In this document: positions 8,850 through 18,400 of the stretch, piece after piece
Position numbering within the stretch: position 1 is the first letter of the stretch
Layout of the letters: each line of letters begins with the position of its first letter
Assembly: GCA_023807065.1 (NCBI GenBank)
Contig: JAJJLU010003778.1
Location: 1-31,753 of the forward strand
Length of the DNA: 31,753 bases
DNA from: Isotricha intestinalis
Lineage: Eukaryota; Ciliophora; Litostomatea; Vestibuliferida; Isotrichidae
Reading direction: 5' to 3'
Program-made: the position numbers and the translations under genes
Notes under the pieces: model-generated
What the model was told of the DNA's origin: nothing
Database searches by the model: none
The model's input: the letters and a program-made list of their open reading frames with translations, nothing else

Positions 8850-9812
8850 ATGGGTTCTAAATTTTCTATTCCATTTACTGAAAAATTACCAAAAGAATAC
8901 AAAGATGAAAGTTATTCAAAATTAATTAACAAAATAAAAAAATATTCCTATAAAATAAGTAAAACTGATCTTCTTAAATTTAAAGAATTAATAGACAATT
9001 ATGAATATATTCATGAAGAATTTTTGTTGTTAATAAATGAAGTAGATTATCCAAACTTGAATAATAAAAGACAAGTAGATTTTAATGATAAAAATAGATA
9101 TTCAGATATTTTACCATTTAAAGATAATTTAGTTCCATTAAAAGAAGTTAATTATATTAATGCTTCATTTATTAATATTCCAGATAAAAAAAATTTTATT
9201 GCAACTCAAGGTCCTTTAGATCATACAGTTTCTGATTTTTGGGAAATGATTTATGAATATAATGTTAATATCATTGTTATGTTATGTAATATAAAAGAAG
9301 ATAAGAAAATAAAATGTAGTGAATATTGGAATAAAAAGATAATGGAAAAAGATAATAGATTTAAATTAGAAAATATTAGTCAACTTGAAACAAATTATAA
9401 AGATTTAATAATAAGGAAAATTCAATATAAAAAAAATGGAGATGATTCAATTAAAGAAGTTTATCATTTAAATTATATTGGTTGGCAAGACTATGCTATT
9501 CCAAATATTAAAGATGCTTATGATATTTTAGTTCAAATGTTTGATTTTATTAATAAAGAAAAAAGTAATACTACTGTTATTCATTGTTCTGCTGGTGTTG
9601 GGAGAACTGGAAGTTTTTTAACTATGATAAATTTATATAATAATCTTTTATTGCAAAAAAATCAAAGAAATAAATATTTTGGTCTTTCTATTTTTGGTTT
9701 AGTCAGACAATTAAAAGAAATGAGAGTGTTTCTTGTTAAAAATGAGACAGAATTTAATTTTATTCATAAGTTTATTTATGAATTGCTTGAAAGAGAAATA
9801 TTTAAAGAATAA
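8850..9812 (+). CDS. Classical protein tyrosine phosphatase
   Basis: 320 residues forming one PTP domain, essentially without extra domains. Diagnostic motifs in order: KNRYSDI with the phosphotyrosine-loop Tyr84, NYINASFI (101-108), ATQGP (118-122), SDFWEM (128-133), and the P-loop HCSAGVGRTGS with nucleophile Cys246 and Arg252. The WPD loop reads WQD (212-214): the general-acid Asp is present but Pro is replaced by Gln. In the Q-loop region, Lys297 and Glu301 occupy the positions where classical PTPs usually have two Gln residues (by-eye alignment). The N-terminus MGSKFS fits N-myristoylation, suggesting membrane attachment. It follows the CDPK on the same strand after 485 bp. Tyrosine dephosphorylation is expected, possibly with altered kinetics. 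Stop TAA. Confidence 0.93.
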   Translation: MGSKFSIPFTEKLPKEYKDESYSKLINKIKKYSYKISKTDLLKFKELIDNYEYIHEEFLLLINEVDYPNLNNKRQVDFNDKNRYSDILPFKDNLVPLKEVNYINASFINIPDKKNFIATQGPLDHTVSDFWEMIYEYNVNIIVMLCNIKEDKKIKCSEYWNKKIMEKDNRFKLENISQLETNYKDLIIRKIQYKKNGDDSIKEVYHLNYIGWQDYAIPNIKDAYDILVQMFDFINKEKSNTTVIHCSAGVGRTGSFLTMINLYNNLLLQKNQRNKYFGLSIFGLVRQLKEMRVFLVKNETEFNFIHKFIYELLEREIFKE

Positions 9813-9951
9813 AGAAATTATTATAAGTTATTAAGAATGATAATTTAATTTATATATTTTATTTAATTATTTGAAAAAAAAAATAAAGTATATTTTAAAG
9901 TAACAACAAATTTATTATTAATTTAAAAAAAACAAAAACAAAAAATATATC

Positions 9952-10516
9952 TTATTTATAATTTTTGGTTATATATTCTAAATTTTTTCCAACAGTTTTA
10001 TTGTTATCTTTCAAATCATTTGATTTTCAATTAAATAATAAAACCATATTTCTATCATTTTTAATATCGTTTTCTAAAACATTTAATTTCTTCTTTTTTA
10101 TTTATTATTTCATAGATTATAATATTTTCTTTTTTCATAAAATATTAATATTGAAGCCATTTGTTTATCCAAATATATAATTTGTTTTCTTAGATTTTTA
10201 ATATTAATTTTTAATGAATCAACTCCTTTTTCAAAAATTTTTATTTTCAAATTTTTTTCTAAGTTGTCACATTAAATTTATTCTTATCAATAATTAAATT
10301 ATGATTATTTTTCTTCTTATTCTCTAAATTATTATTTATTTCATCATTATTTCCTTAAAGTCCTTTAACATTATTTATTAAAACAAGAGTATTATGATGT
10401 TGAATTTTATAAAGTTTATAAATAATTTTGTTCAGGAAAAATAATAAGTTCAATTATTGAAAAATTATTTGTTTTGTGAATGAATTTGGAAATTTTTTTA
10501 ATTTTATGTCATTCAT
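9952..10516 (-). pseudogene. Decayed coiled-coil gene
   Basis: The leftward strand carries a string of coding-like segments in A-rich sense orientation, broken by stops and frame changes. From an ATG at 10516 it reads MNDIKLKKFPNSFTKQIIF, then after a stop and in the same frame YKLYKIQHHNTLVLINNVKG, then DEINNNLENKKKNNHNLII. A frame change gives KINIKNLRKQIIYLDKQMAS, and a further change gives DIKNDRNMVLLFN, a TGA, and KTVGKNLEYITKNYK with TAA at 9952-9954. The heptad-like pattern suggests a former coiled-coil protein. No splice-site arrangement that I tried restores one frame. The rightward frame at 9965-10180 is the reverse of this and is not a gene. Confidence 0.45.
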
Positions 10517-10648
10517 AAATCATTAAAAAAATAAATAAATGTTTTTTGAATAATATTATCCTTTAAAAAATAAGAAACTCCAGAAAAATCATATTAAATA
10601 TTATAAAAAATTAAATAAAAAAAATAAAAACCCAAACAACTAAAAAAA

Positions 10649-11089
10649 CTAATTTTCACTATGTAAAGGTTTAGTAAATCCTTCAGTTAGTCTTTTTTCA
10701 TTTTCAAAAGCAAATTGTTTAAACTTAGCAACATCATTTCGATATTTTTCAGTTAAATCATAAGAAATAAAATGATTATTCATAATATTAAATAAATGTT
10801 CTTTAGTTTCATCAACAGGTAAATCAACACTTTCCATTGTTTGAATAACATCTTCATAAGCTTCATGTAATTTATTTAAATAGGGAATTCTTCTTTCTAA
10901 ATCTTCTTGAGTTAAATCATCTATTCTTGCAAAAGTTACTTCATTTTTTGGATCTTTTAAATGAGCACTTATTTCATCTCTTTCTTTTATTAATTCTTCA
11001 CTTCTTTTTTTCATTACTTTAATTACTTCATCTAAATTTTTTGCATTTTCTAATTCAACATCTGTATATTGGGAACCGCAACAACCCAT
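10649..11089 (-). CDS. Small MGCC-type acylated protein, function unknown
   Basis: 146 residues from an ATG at 11089 (plus-strand cat) to TAG at 10649. The N-terminus MGCCGS carries Gly2 and Ser6 for N-myristoylation and Cys3/Cys4 as probable palmitoylation sites, a classic dual-acylation signal for stable membrane attachment. The rest is acidic/basic helical sequence: NLDEVIKVMKKRSEELIKER, then LTQEDLERRIPYLNKLHEAY, then TEKYRNDVAKFKQFAFENEK. No EF-hand, kinase or other named domain is recognised, and there is no transmembrane helix. Codon choice and composition look like a normally expressed gene. It diverges from the nucleotidyltransferase gene across 313 bp. Confidence 0.8.
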   Translation of the reverse strand: MGCCGSQYTDVELENAKNLDEVIKVMKKRSEELIKERDEISAHLKDPKNEVTFARIDDLTQEDLERRIPYLNKLHEAYEDVIQTMESVDLPVDETKEHLFNIMNNHFISYDLTEKYRNDVAKFKQFAFENEKRLTEGFTKPLHSEN

Positions 11090-11402
11090 TTTTTTATATG
11101 TTTTTTATTTTTTTCTAAGTATTTTTTTTTTTAAATATTATCTATGAATAAATTATTCTTCAATTTAAATATTCAATAATTAATATATATAATCTTTTAA
11201 TCAATTCTTCAAAAAATTTTAAGTTTTGACAAAATTAAAATAGTATAAATATTTTAAAGTATTGTAATATAAATTATTTTATTTCCAATGAAAAAATATA
11301 AATTAATTTATTGGTTGATCAATATTACAGATTCAAAAATTATGTTTTTTTAAAATTATGCAAAATTAGAAAATTTAAAGAGAATATTATTCAATTATTT
11401 AA
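11090..11402. other. Divergent spacer, 313 bp
   Basis: Upstream region shared by the leftward MGCC gene and the rightward nucleotidyltransferase gene. AT-rich throughout; I see no gene, RNA or distinct regulatory motif in it. Confidence 0.5.
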
Positions 11403-12389
11403 ATGAATGATTTATATGAAAAATCTTCCCAAGAAGATATACCATATTGGGAAACTAATCTTTCAAAACATAGTTCTGGAATAATAAAATTACATTATGA
11501 AATATTTGATTATTCCAGAAATAAAATACTCCCTTCAATGAATTATAAAGAGAGAAGAAATATAACAATAAAAAAGTTTGAAAATATATTATTTTCATAT
11601 TATCCAACATCAACTTATATAATATATGGTTCATCAATTCAAAATTTAGATACAAAGGACAGTGATATTGATATTTCAATAATATTTAATCTTCAATATT
11701 TAGAATTGAGTGAAATTTCATTTTTATTCAATTTTAAAGAAATATTAATAAGTGAAGGTTTTTCAACAAATGAAAATACTGAAATTATTAATGCTAAAGT
11801 TCCTATAATTAAAACTATTTGTAATGAAACAAATTTTCATATTGATATTTCTTTAAATCAAACTGATGGATTAGAATTTGCAAAAATTATAAATAAGTTC
11901 ATTTGTCATCATCCAATTTTAAAATATATGATACTATTTATTAAAAAATTTTTATCTTCAAAAAAATTAAATAATGGAAATAATGGAGGAATGAGCTCTT
12001 ATTCTATTATTATTTTAGTCATTCATTTTTATCAAATTTATATTTCAAATAATGAAAATAAAATAAATTTAAATTTCGGAAATTTGTTTATTATGTTTTT
12101 AAATTATTATGTAAATGAGTTTGATTATCAAAATAATGGAATTAGTATTAAAGAAGGTGGAAAGGTTTTTAAAATTATATCTAAGTTTAAATGGAATTAT
12201 GAGATAAATAATGATAATAAAAAAATTTCTATTGAAAGCTATATTGATGAAGATTGTGATATTGGAAGACATATTGATAAATTCAATGATATTTATAATT
12301 TATTTCAAAAAACTTTGCTTATTATTCGAAATTTACTTGAAAAAAATGATAAAAAAATATCATTTTTAAATGAAATTGGATTAGAATAA
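11403..12389 (+). CDS. Non-canonical poly(A) polymerase / Trf4-Cid1-type nucleotidyltransferase
   Basis: 328 residues covering the catalytic core and little else. A Trf4-like opening (HSSGIIKLHYEIFDYSRNKI) is followed by the nucleotidyltransferase motif GSS (76-78) with DSDIDIS, giving metal ligands Asp88 and Asp90. The third carboxylate is probably Asp148 in FHIDIS. The central domain has GGMSSYSIIILVIHFYQ (195-211), a strong Trf4/PAPD5 signature. The nucleotide-recognition region SIESYIDEDCDIGR (276-289) matches the family's DPxNDVGR segment. Relatives add A or U tails to nuclear and other RNAs, in yeast as part of TRAMP. The protein is short, lacking long N- or C-terminal extensions. Start and stop (TAA) are clear. 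Confidence 0.88.
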   Translation: MNDLYEKSSQEDIPYWETNLSKHSSGIIKLHYEIFDYSRNKILPSMNYKERRNITIKKFENILFSYYPTSTYIIYGSSIQNLDTKDSDIDISIIFNLQYLELSEISFLFNFKEILISEGFSTNENTEIINAKVPIIKTICNETNFHIDISLNQTDGLEFAKIINKFICHHPILKYMILFIKKFLSSKKLNNGNNGGMSSYSIIILVIHFYQIYISNNENKINLNFGNLFIMFLNYYVNEFDYQNNGISIKEGGKVFKIISKFKWNYEINNDNKKISIESYIDEDCDIGRHIDKFNDIYNLFQKTLLIIRNLLEKNDKKISFLNEIGLE

Positions 12390-12742
12390 TTAAAAATAAT
12401 AAAAATAAAATCATAAAAATTATAATGATTATCTATTTTTATATAAAAATAAGAAATATAAAAGGTTTTCTTAGGAATCATTAATTCTATGAATTGAATA
12501 TAAAAATATTATTATAAGGTGTGGATATGTTTTGAAATATATTACTAATTTTATTTTTAATTAAAATTTATAATCAATTAAAGAAAATATAAATAAAAAA
12601 TCTTCAAAAGATATATTGTTTTTAGTAAAAACTTAAGTTTATTAATTTTCAATAAAAATATTTTAAAAACCAATAGACAAAAGAAAATAAAAAATAAAAA
12701 AAAGCAATTATAAAAAATAAATCCAAAAAAAAATTAAAAACT
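12390..12742. other. Convergent spacer, 353 bp
   Basis: Lies between the 3' ends of the nucleotidyltransferase (+) and the AEC-family gene (-). AT-rich, and no coding or RNA feature could be supported; it should hold both transcripts' 3' ends. Confidence 0.5.
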
Positions 12743-13933
12743 TTAAATAACAGGAACAGTAGGACTAGTAGTTTGAAGATTTAAATATCCAATAACATAC
12801 ACAAAGAAAGTAACTTGTAAAGTTAAAGTAATAATAGAAGCAGCATACATAACTATCATAAGTAAAGAAACAGCTTGAACATATAAATCTTTATAAGTGC
12901 AAATAACAATAATATTAATAGCACTAGGAGCACTTGCCATAAACAAAAAAATAAAGACTAAAACATCATCACTTTTTAACCAATCTCTAAAAATTAATAA
13001 AAGTATAGGACAAGCTAAAAGTGGCATAACAATTAATTTCATAACAGAAATCCAAAACAAATCACAATTATTTAAAAAGCTCATTTCTTTAACATTATTA
13101 TTTTTTTTATCACTTGGAAATTTAATAGAATCTGCAAAAGATAAACCTAATAAAAACATGACAATAAATCCATAACTTTTTCCAACCATAACATTAACAG
13201 AAATTAAAGTTTTATTTAATAAAGAACCAGGAGTATAAAAATAGCTTTGAAAATAAGGATTTAGAGTAAATAATATAGATAATCCTGAAGCAACTAAAGG
13301 AACATTAACAACACTTTTAAAAAAGTCTGAAATGTTTCTATCGGGAGCTTGACTTTTCCTAGTTTCAATATCATCATTACCTTCAATTCTATGATCAACT
13401 AAATCTTCTTCATCAATTAAATAATAAGCACCAGACCATCTCCAAATATTAGAATATATACTATTCATTGCAATATATAAATAACCTCTTTTTTCAGCAT
13501 TTCCAAAATAATTTCTTCTTGGAATTATTGAATCTAATAAAGGACCAATAACTTGAATTAATACTATTGTCATTGATGTTGTATGAGGAGTAGAAAAAAC
13601 TGCTTCTAAAAATCTTGATTGACAAGGAGAATTTCTAAGAAATTTTGATATTATATATCCCATTAATAAACCAAAGAAAAATAAGAAGCAACATCCAAAT
13701 AAAGAATCAAATATTAATGAATAGTTTTCTATTCGAAAATTATTTACTATTTGTGCAAATATGAAACATGGAAGAATTACGTTTGTTACTACTTTTGATA
13801 AGTTCTTTTGAAAGGATTCATCTACTATTTTAAATTTTTTTGCTAAGATTCCTAAGGTTACTATGTATAGAAGATGGAATGTTGAAAGGGATGCTGCATA
13901 AAAACCATTTGATAATATGTTTGTAGATGACAT
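12743..13933 (-). CDS. Auxin efflux carrier (AEC/PIN-like) family membrane transporter
   Basis: 396 residues with about ten hydrophobic segments split by a hydrophilic loop near residues 170-205, the usual AEC plan. An early segment has NVILPCFIFAQIV, matching the family's N-terminal pattern of a Pro within a helix (LPxLxF). The stretch FSTPHTTSMTIVLIQVIGP and then YLYIAMNSIYSNIWRWSGAY matches the conserved region before the loop. The second half has VMVGKSYGFIVMFLLGLSFA and FLFMASAPSAINIIVICTYK, again typical. Relatives in plants and fungi move auxin or other small organic anions, often at the ER or plasma membrane. The substrate here cannot be read from sequence. Start ATG at 13933, in a T-rich (sense A-rich) context; stop TAA. 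Confidence 0.85.
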   Translation of the reverse strand: MSSTNILSNGFYAASLSTFHLLYIVTLGILAKKFKIVDESFQKNLSKVVTNVILPCFIFAQIVNNFRIENYSLIFDSLFGCCFLFFFGLLMGYIISKFLRNSPCQSRFLEAVFSTPHTTSMTIVLIQVIGPLLDSIIPRRNYFGNAEKRGYLYIAMNSIYSNIWRWSGAYYLIDEEDLVDHRIEGNDDIETRKSQAPDRNISDFFKSVVNVPLVASGLSILFTLNPYFQSYFYTPGSLLNKTLISVNVMVGKSYGFIVMFLLGLSFADSIKFPSDKKNNNVKEMSFLNNCDLFWISVMKLIVMPLLACPILLLIFRDWLKSDDVLVFIFLFMASAPSAINIIVICTYKDLYVQAVSLLMIVMYAASIITLTLQVTFFVYVIGYLNLQTTSPTVPVI

Positions 13934-14241
13934 TTTGTTTTTTTTTTAATTTTTTTTTTTTAATGATTTTTTATTGTTTTTTTAATTTGATTTTTTTATG
14001 AAATCATTTTTTTAATCTCATTTTATTGTTTTTTTGATTTTAAATTTTATTTATTATTATATATATTATTATATTTAAAGGTATATAATTATTATCTTTT
14101 TATGTGTAATTATAATTATTTACTTGGATTTTTTTATATATTTATAATATAGCATGATAAATATTAAATATAAAAAATATAAATTTGAAAATTTTAAGTT
14201 ACTTTTTATATTTTAAAAAATAATTGAAAAACTAGGGTGAT
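13934..14241. other. Spacer with long T tracts, 308 bp
   Basis: Lies upstream of the AEC-family gene and downstream of the dynein light chain gene, both leftward. The first 110 bp are dominated by T runs with a loosely repeated ttttattgttttttt unit. This gives an A-rich leader in sense orientation, as for several other genes here. No gene is seen. Confidence 0.5.
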
Positions 14242-14550
14242 TTAAAGAGTAGTACTTCCAGATTGCCAAATTAAAATATTTAATTCTCCAACTTTAAATA
14301 ATCCATATCTTCTACTTTTATGAACAACAATAGTAGAAAAATCTTTTCCAATAATAACATTCCATTTTCCTTCTTCTTTTTCTAATAATTTAGCCTTAAT
14401 AAATTCACACATTTTAACAGGAGTTTTTTCATCATCAAAAGCCCTTTTAATAACATCTTTCATTACAGTTTTCATATTATCATCTAAATCAAGGATTAAA
14501 TCTTGAGGAATTTCTATAACTTGTGCTTCAGGTTGTTTTTGTTCTTCCAT
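14242..14550 (-). CDS. Dynein light chain, LC8/DYNLL family
   Basis: 102 residues. After a short Pro/Gln-rich leader (MEEQKQPEAQ) the whole LC8 fold can be followed: helix MKTVMKDVIKRAFDDEKT, helix VKMCEFIKAKLLEKEEGKW, then strands NVIIGKDFSTIVVHKSRRYG, LFKVGELNILIWQSG. The family motif WxxIVGxxFGSxVTH is present in relaxed form as WNVIIGKDFSTIVVH. LC8-type chains are dimeric hubs on dynein intermediate chains and on many other partners; in ciliates several paralogues serve axonemal and cytoplasmic dyneins. The relaxed motif suggests a divergent paralogue. Start ATG at 14550, stop TAA. Confidence 0.9.
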   Translation of the reverse strand: MEEQKQPEAQVIEIPQDLILDLDDNMKTVMKDVIKRAFDDEKTPVKMCEFIKAKLLEKEEGKWNVIIGKDFSTIVVHKSRRYGLFKVGELNILIWQSGSTTL

Positions 14551-15471
14551 TTTTTTAGATTAAAAATTTTTTAATTTTTTTTTTTTATTTTTTTTATAAT
14601 GTATGTATTTAGTTTTTATGAGGAATATATTTAAAATTCTAATTTATTTTTATTATTTTGCATTCTGCTTTATTAATTTGTTTTCTTTTTTATTTAAAAA
14701 TATTATTGTAGTAATTACAAATAGATTTTCATATTAATTATAATAGTTTCTTTATTCAATCATTTTTTGATAAAAATAAAGGAGTTCTTTTTTAATAGGG
14801 ATTTATAATTCTTTCCTTCTGAATTCTATATTTATGATTTATAAGAATTGATTCTAAAAATTAATATATGAACATTATAATCTTTATTTACTTAAAAAAG
14901 TTAAAGTATCATTTATTCCTTCTTCTTTTCTTTTAATATTAACCTTAAAAATCAAATAATATTGTTTTCAGAAGTGATTTCAATAATAATTTTTTTAAAA
15001 TATTTAATCCTTTACTTAAAATAATTAATCATTTTTGATATTAATTTATTTTATTTCATTTTTTTTATATCTGAAATTTATTGTAGATATTTTTCTTAAT
15101 ATTTATATTTTTGTTTTATGCTTAATTTCTTGAATTTCTATATTTATATTTACCTTTAAATGACATTTTTTCATTTTTTATTTATCATTTTTTGTGAATA
15201 TTTTATTTTCTGGATGAATATTAAATTAGATTTAGTTTTGATTTGAGATATTGTTCTCAATGAAAAAATACTTTTTGTTTCATTGTTTTATTTTTACATT
15301 AAATAAATTAATTGATTGAATTTAACTAAAAATACTATAATATGAATTAAAGAAGCCACAACTTTTTATTATAATTGTATTTTATTTATTTTTTATAAAA
15401 TAATAATTTAAATTAATATACATATTTTTGCGAAAGTCTTTATTCTCTAATTTATTTTTCTATTTAAATAA
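14551..15471. other. Long spacer, 921 bp
   Basis: Separates the dynein light chain (-) from the giant membrane protein (+), so both promoters should be here. From 14551 to about 15300 the plus strand is T-rich, the bias seen opposite coding strands in this window, hinting at an old leftward gene (see 14888-15300). The last 170 bp are AT-rich without strand bias. No intact gene or RNA is seen. Confidence 0.5.
14888..15300 (-). pseudogene. Possible decayed reading frame
   Basis: One leftward frame reads coding-like text at both ends: near 15240-15100 FNIHPENKIFTKNDK and KVNINIEIQEIKHKTK, and at the other end VNIKRKEEGINDTLTFLSK before TAA at 14888-14890. Between and within are about a dozen TAA and a few TGA codons, close to the density expected in random AT-rich DNA. 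The shared frame at both ends favours a remnant but does not prove it. Confidence 0.22.
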
Positions 15472-18400
15472 ATGAAAAAAATTAATTCATTTTCATTTTA
15501 CTTTTATCATATGCATCTATATCTAATTAAATCAATTTTTATACATTCAATATTATATATTTTTGAATCAATTACTATATTATCTCAATTCATGGAAATT
15601 TTTAATAACCATTTTAATAATAAACCAGATAAATCAGAGTCTATTAAAGTTAGTATTCCATTGAAATTCTTAAAAATACTCAATATAAGAAATAAAACCA
15701 TAACATTTATTATTTTTTTTTCCTTTATATTAATATTTGACGTTTTTTACTTATTATATGATATTATTAAATGGAACAGTAAAATAATAGGTTTAATTTT
15801 TATCAATTTTTATGAATTATTCTATTTTAGATTATTATTTACCTTTTATATATCAATGATTTGTAGTTTAAAAGATTATTATTTTTGTATTTCTTTGCTA
15901 ATTGCTTTTAATCATTTAAGTATAACAATAAATAATTTTCGATATTTTCATCTTTATGATTATGTTCCATCTTTTATTTCCCTTCCATATGATAATTTAA
16001 GCTTAATAATAGATACATGTAATACATTCGCTAAAATTTTAATTTCATTAAGCTTAAATGGTAATGGTAAAATCTCAAAATATTTTTATTTTCTTTCTTT
16101 TATTTCTTATATTGCTACTTCTTTATATCTTATTCTTATAATGATTAAAAAAAGTTATTTTTTAATGAATAATATAATTTTATCAAAAATTAGATTATCA
16201 ATGTTTTTTGGAATTACAATCAATTTATCATTTATGCTTTTTTATAAATCAAATAAAATATTATCAATTAACTTTTTATATGTTATTTTTTATGTTTTTA
16301 TTGCATCTTTAATAGGCACTATAATTTACGACCCATTTGATTTAATTATTATTAGAAAAAATAATAATGATTCAAATGCAATTTATTATCTTTTTGCTTA
16401 TTACTCAGATTTACAAAATAGAATCAAATTTCAACAAGCACTTAATTTTCATAGAAAACAATGCAATATTTGTGATATGTGTATTAAGCTTCAAGGAAAT
16501 AAATCTATTACAGAAGAAGAAAATGATAGAGAACATAATAATGACTTTTTTAATAAAATTTATTCAGGTCATAATAGATATTTAAATTTATTGAAATTTA
16601 TAATGGAAAATTATATAGAACAAAAATTTAAATATATTTCATGTTCACCACAAGTTTTTATGAATATTTTACACTTATATTATATTAATTATATGAATGA
16701 TAAAAATTTACAATTAAACTTAGAAATTCTGTATATAATATTAAATGAAGAAAATAAAATACAAATAGATGAACAAAGAATTTTAATCAAACAATTAGTT
16801 TTAATGAATGATTTTATTTTTATTTCAAGAAAAATTTTAAGTCAATTAAAAAAAATAATAAACAAATCGTTTTCAGATTCACCAATTCAATTTGAAAATA
16901 TAATACAGTTATCAATATCATTAAAAGAAATAAGTTCAAATCACTTCACCAATTTTTTATTTAATAAAAAGAATATTAATAATGGAAATAATTCTTTTTA
17001 TTTATTAAGTATTTGTTCAATTTTCTTTGAAGAACTTTTTAATGAGCATATTTCAAATAACCAAATTAAAATAAGAGATCATTTTTCTCAATATGAAGAA
17101 ACGATTAATTATCTTTATCATAATAATAATAATATTACTTTATTATTAGATGTAATAAATTTTGATTTAAAGGTAATTAGAATTGGAAAAGACTTAATTG
17201 ATTATATCAATTGTTCTTTTTTTGTTCTTTTTCCTAAAAATTTAGAACAAATTCAAAGGAAATATTTAAAAGATTTATTATTATCTTTAATAAAAGTAAA
17301 AAAAAAGACTTTTGAGCCTTCTGAAAATAATAATTTTCCTGAAATAAAATTAATAATAATAAGTAAAAGTAATTATATTATATATTATAGATTATTGAAA
17401 TTAAAAATTAATTTCCTTTATAAAGAAGAAATATCACATCAAATAGTTTTAAACGGTGAGTATATCATTGACAATAATATAATAATTTCAAATAAGTCAA
17501 AAACAAATAAAAAAGAAAATTTAATTGGATTTGGAGATGAAAGATATCATTATCCATCGAAAGTAAAAACAAATTTTGTTTCATTAAAAGTATTTCTTTC
17601 AGAAAATAATTTAGATGAGAAGCATTTACAATTATTATTTTCAATAAATCAAGAGAGAGACCAATATAATATATATTATTATAATTCATATAAAACAAGA
17701 AAAAGTTCAATTGAAAATTATAAACATCTAAAAGGAAGTTTGACACATCAATCATTGATAGAAAAATATAAAAGAGATGAAATGAGTTTTGCATCGATAG
17801 ATTCTCCATTAAGTATAAATTCAAATGTTGGTAATTATTCTAAAAAAAGAAAATTTGATTCAAATCATGAATCATTATCTATTGGAATTTTTCGTATTTT
17901 TCAAATAATTGAAATCTTATTATTATTTATTATTATAATGATGTTAATAATAGGATTTATTCATCAAGAAAAACTACAAAAACAATTCGAATCTCATTAT
18001 ACTAAGATGACAGATTTTAGATTATTTTATAGGAAATTATATCATACAATAGCATCTTTTTTAGTATTAATGTGTATAGCAGAAACACCAGAAAAAACAA
18101 CATGTATAAATTATATGGAGGAATATTCAAATAGATATTATAATAATTATCCAAATCATTTTATAAACTTCACTCATCTTCTTCAAGAAGAAAATTATCT
18201 ATTAGCAAATACAATTGGAGATACTTTACAAACTTTCCAAAGTTCTTTAAATTTTATTAATGATAAAGTTATTAATCAAATTTTAGAAGAGAAATTTACT
18301 TTTATTCAAATTGTTCCTAATCTAAAGATTAAAACAATTAATATTATTAAAAATCAGATTTCCCTTAATGAGGGTTTTGAATTAATTGTTAATTGTTTTA

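Noticed and set aside
9965..10180. 71-codon rightward open frame after the phosphatase
   Set aside because: Phe/Ile/Leu-rich with a T-rich sense strand; the opposite strand is the coding-like one.
12897..13175. 92-codon rightward open frame inside the AEC-family gene
   Set aside because: Antisense to well-conserved transporter helices.
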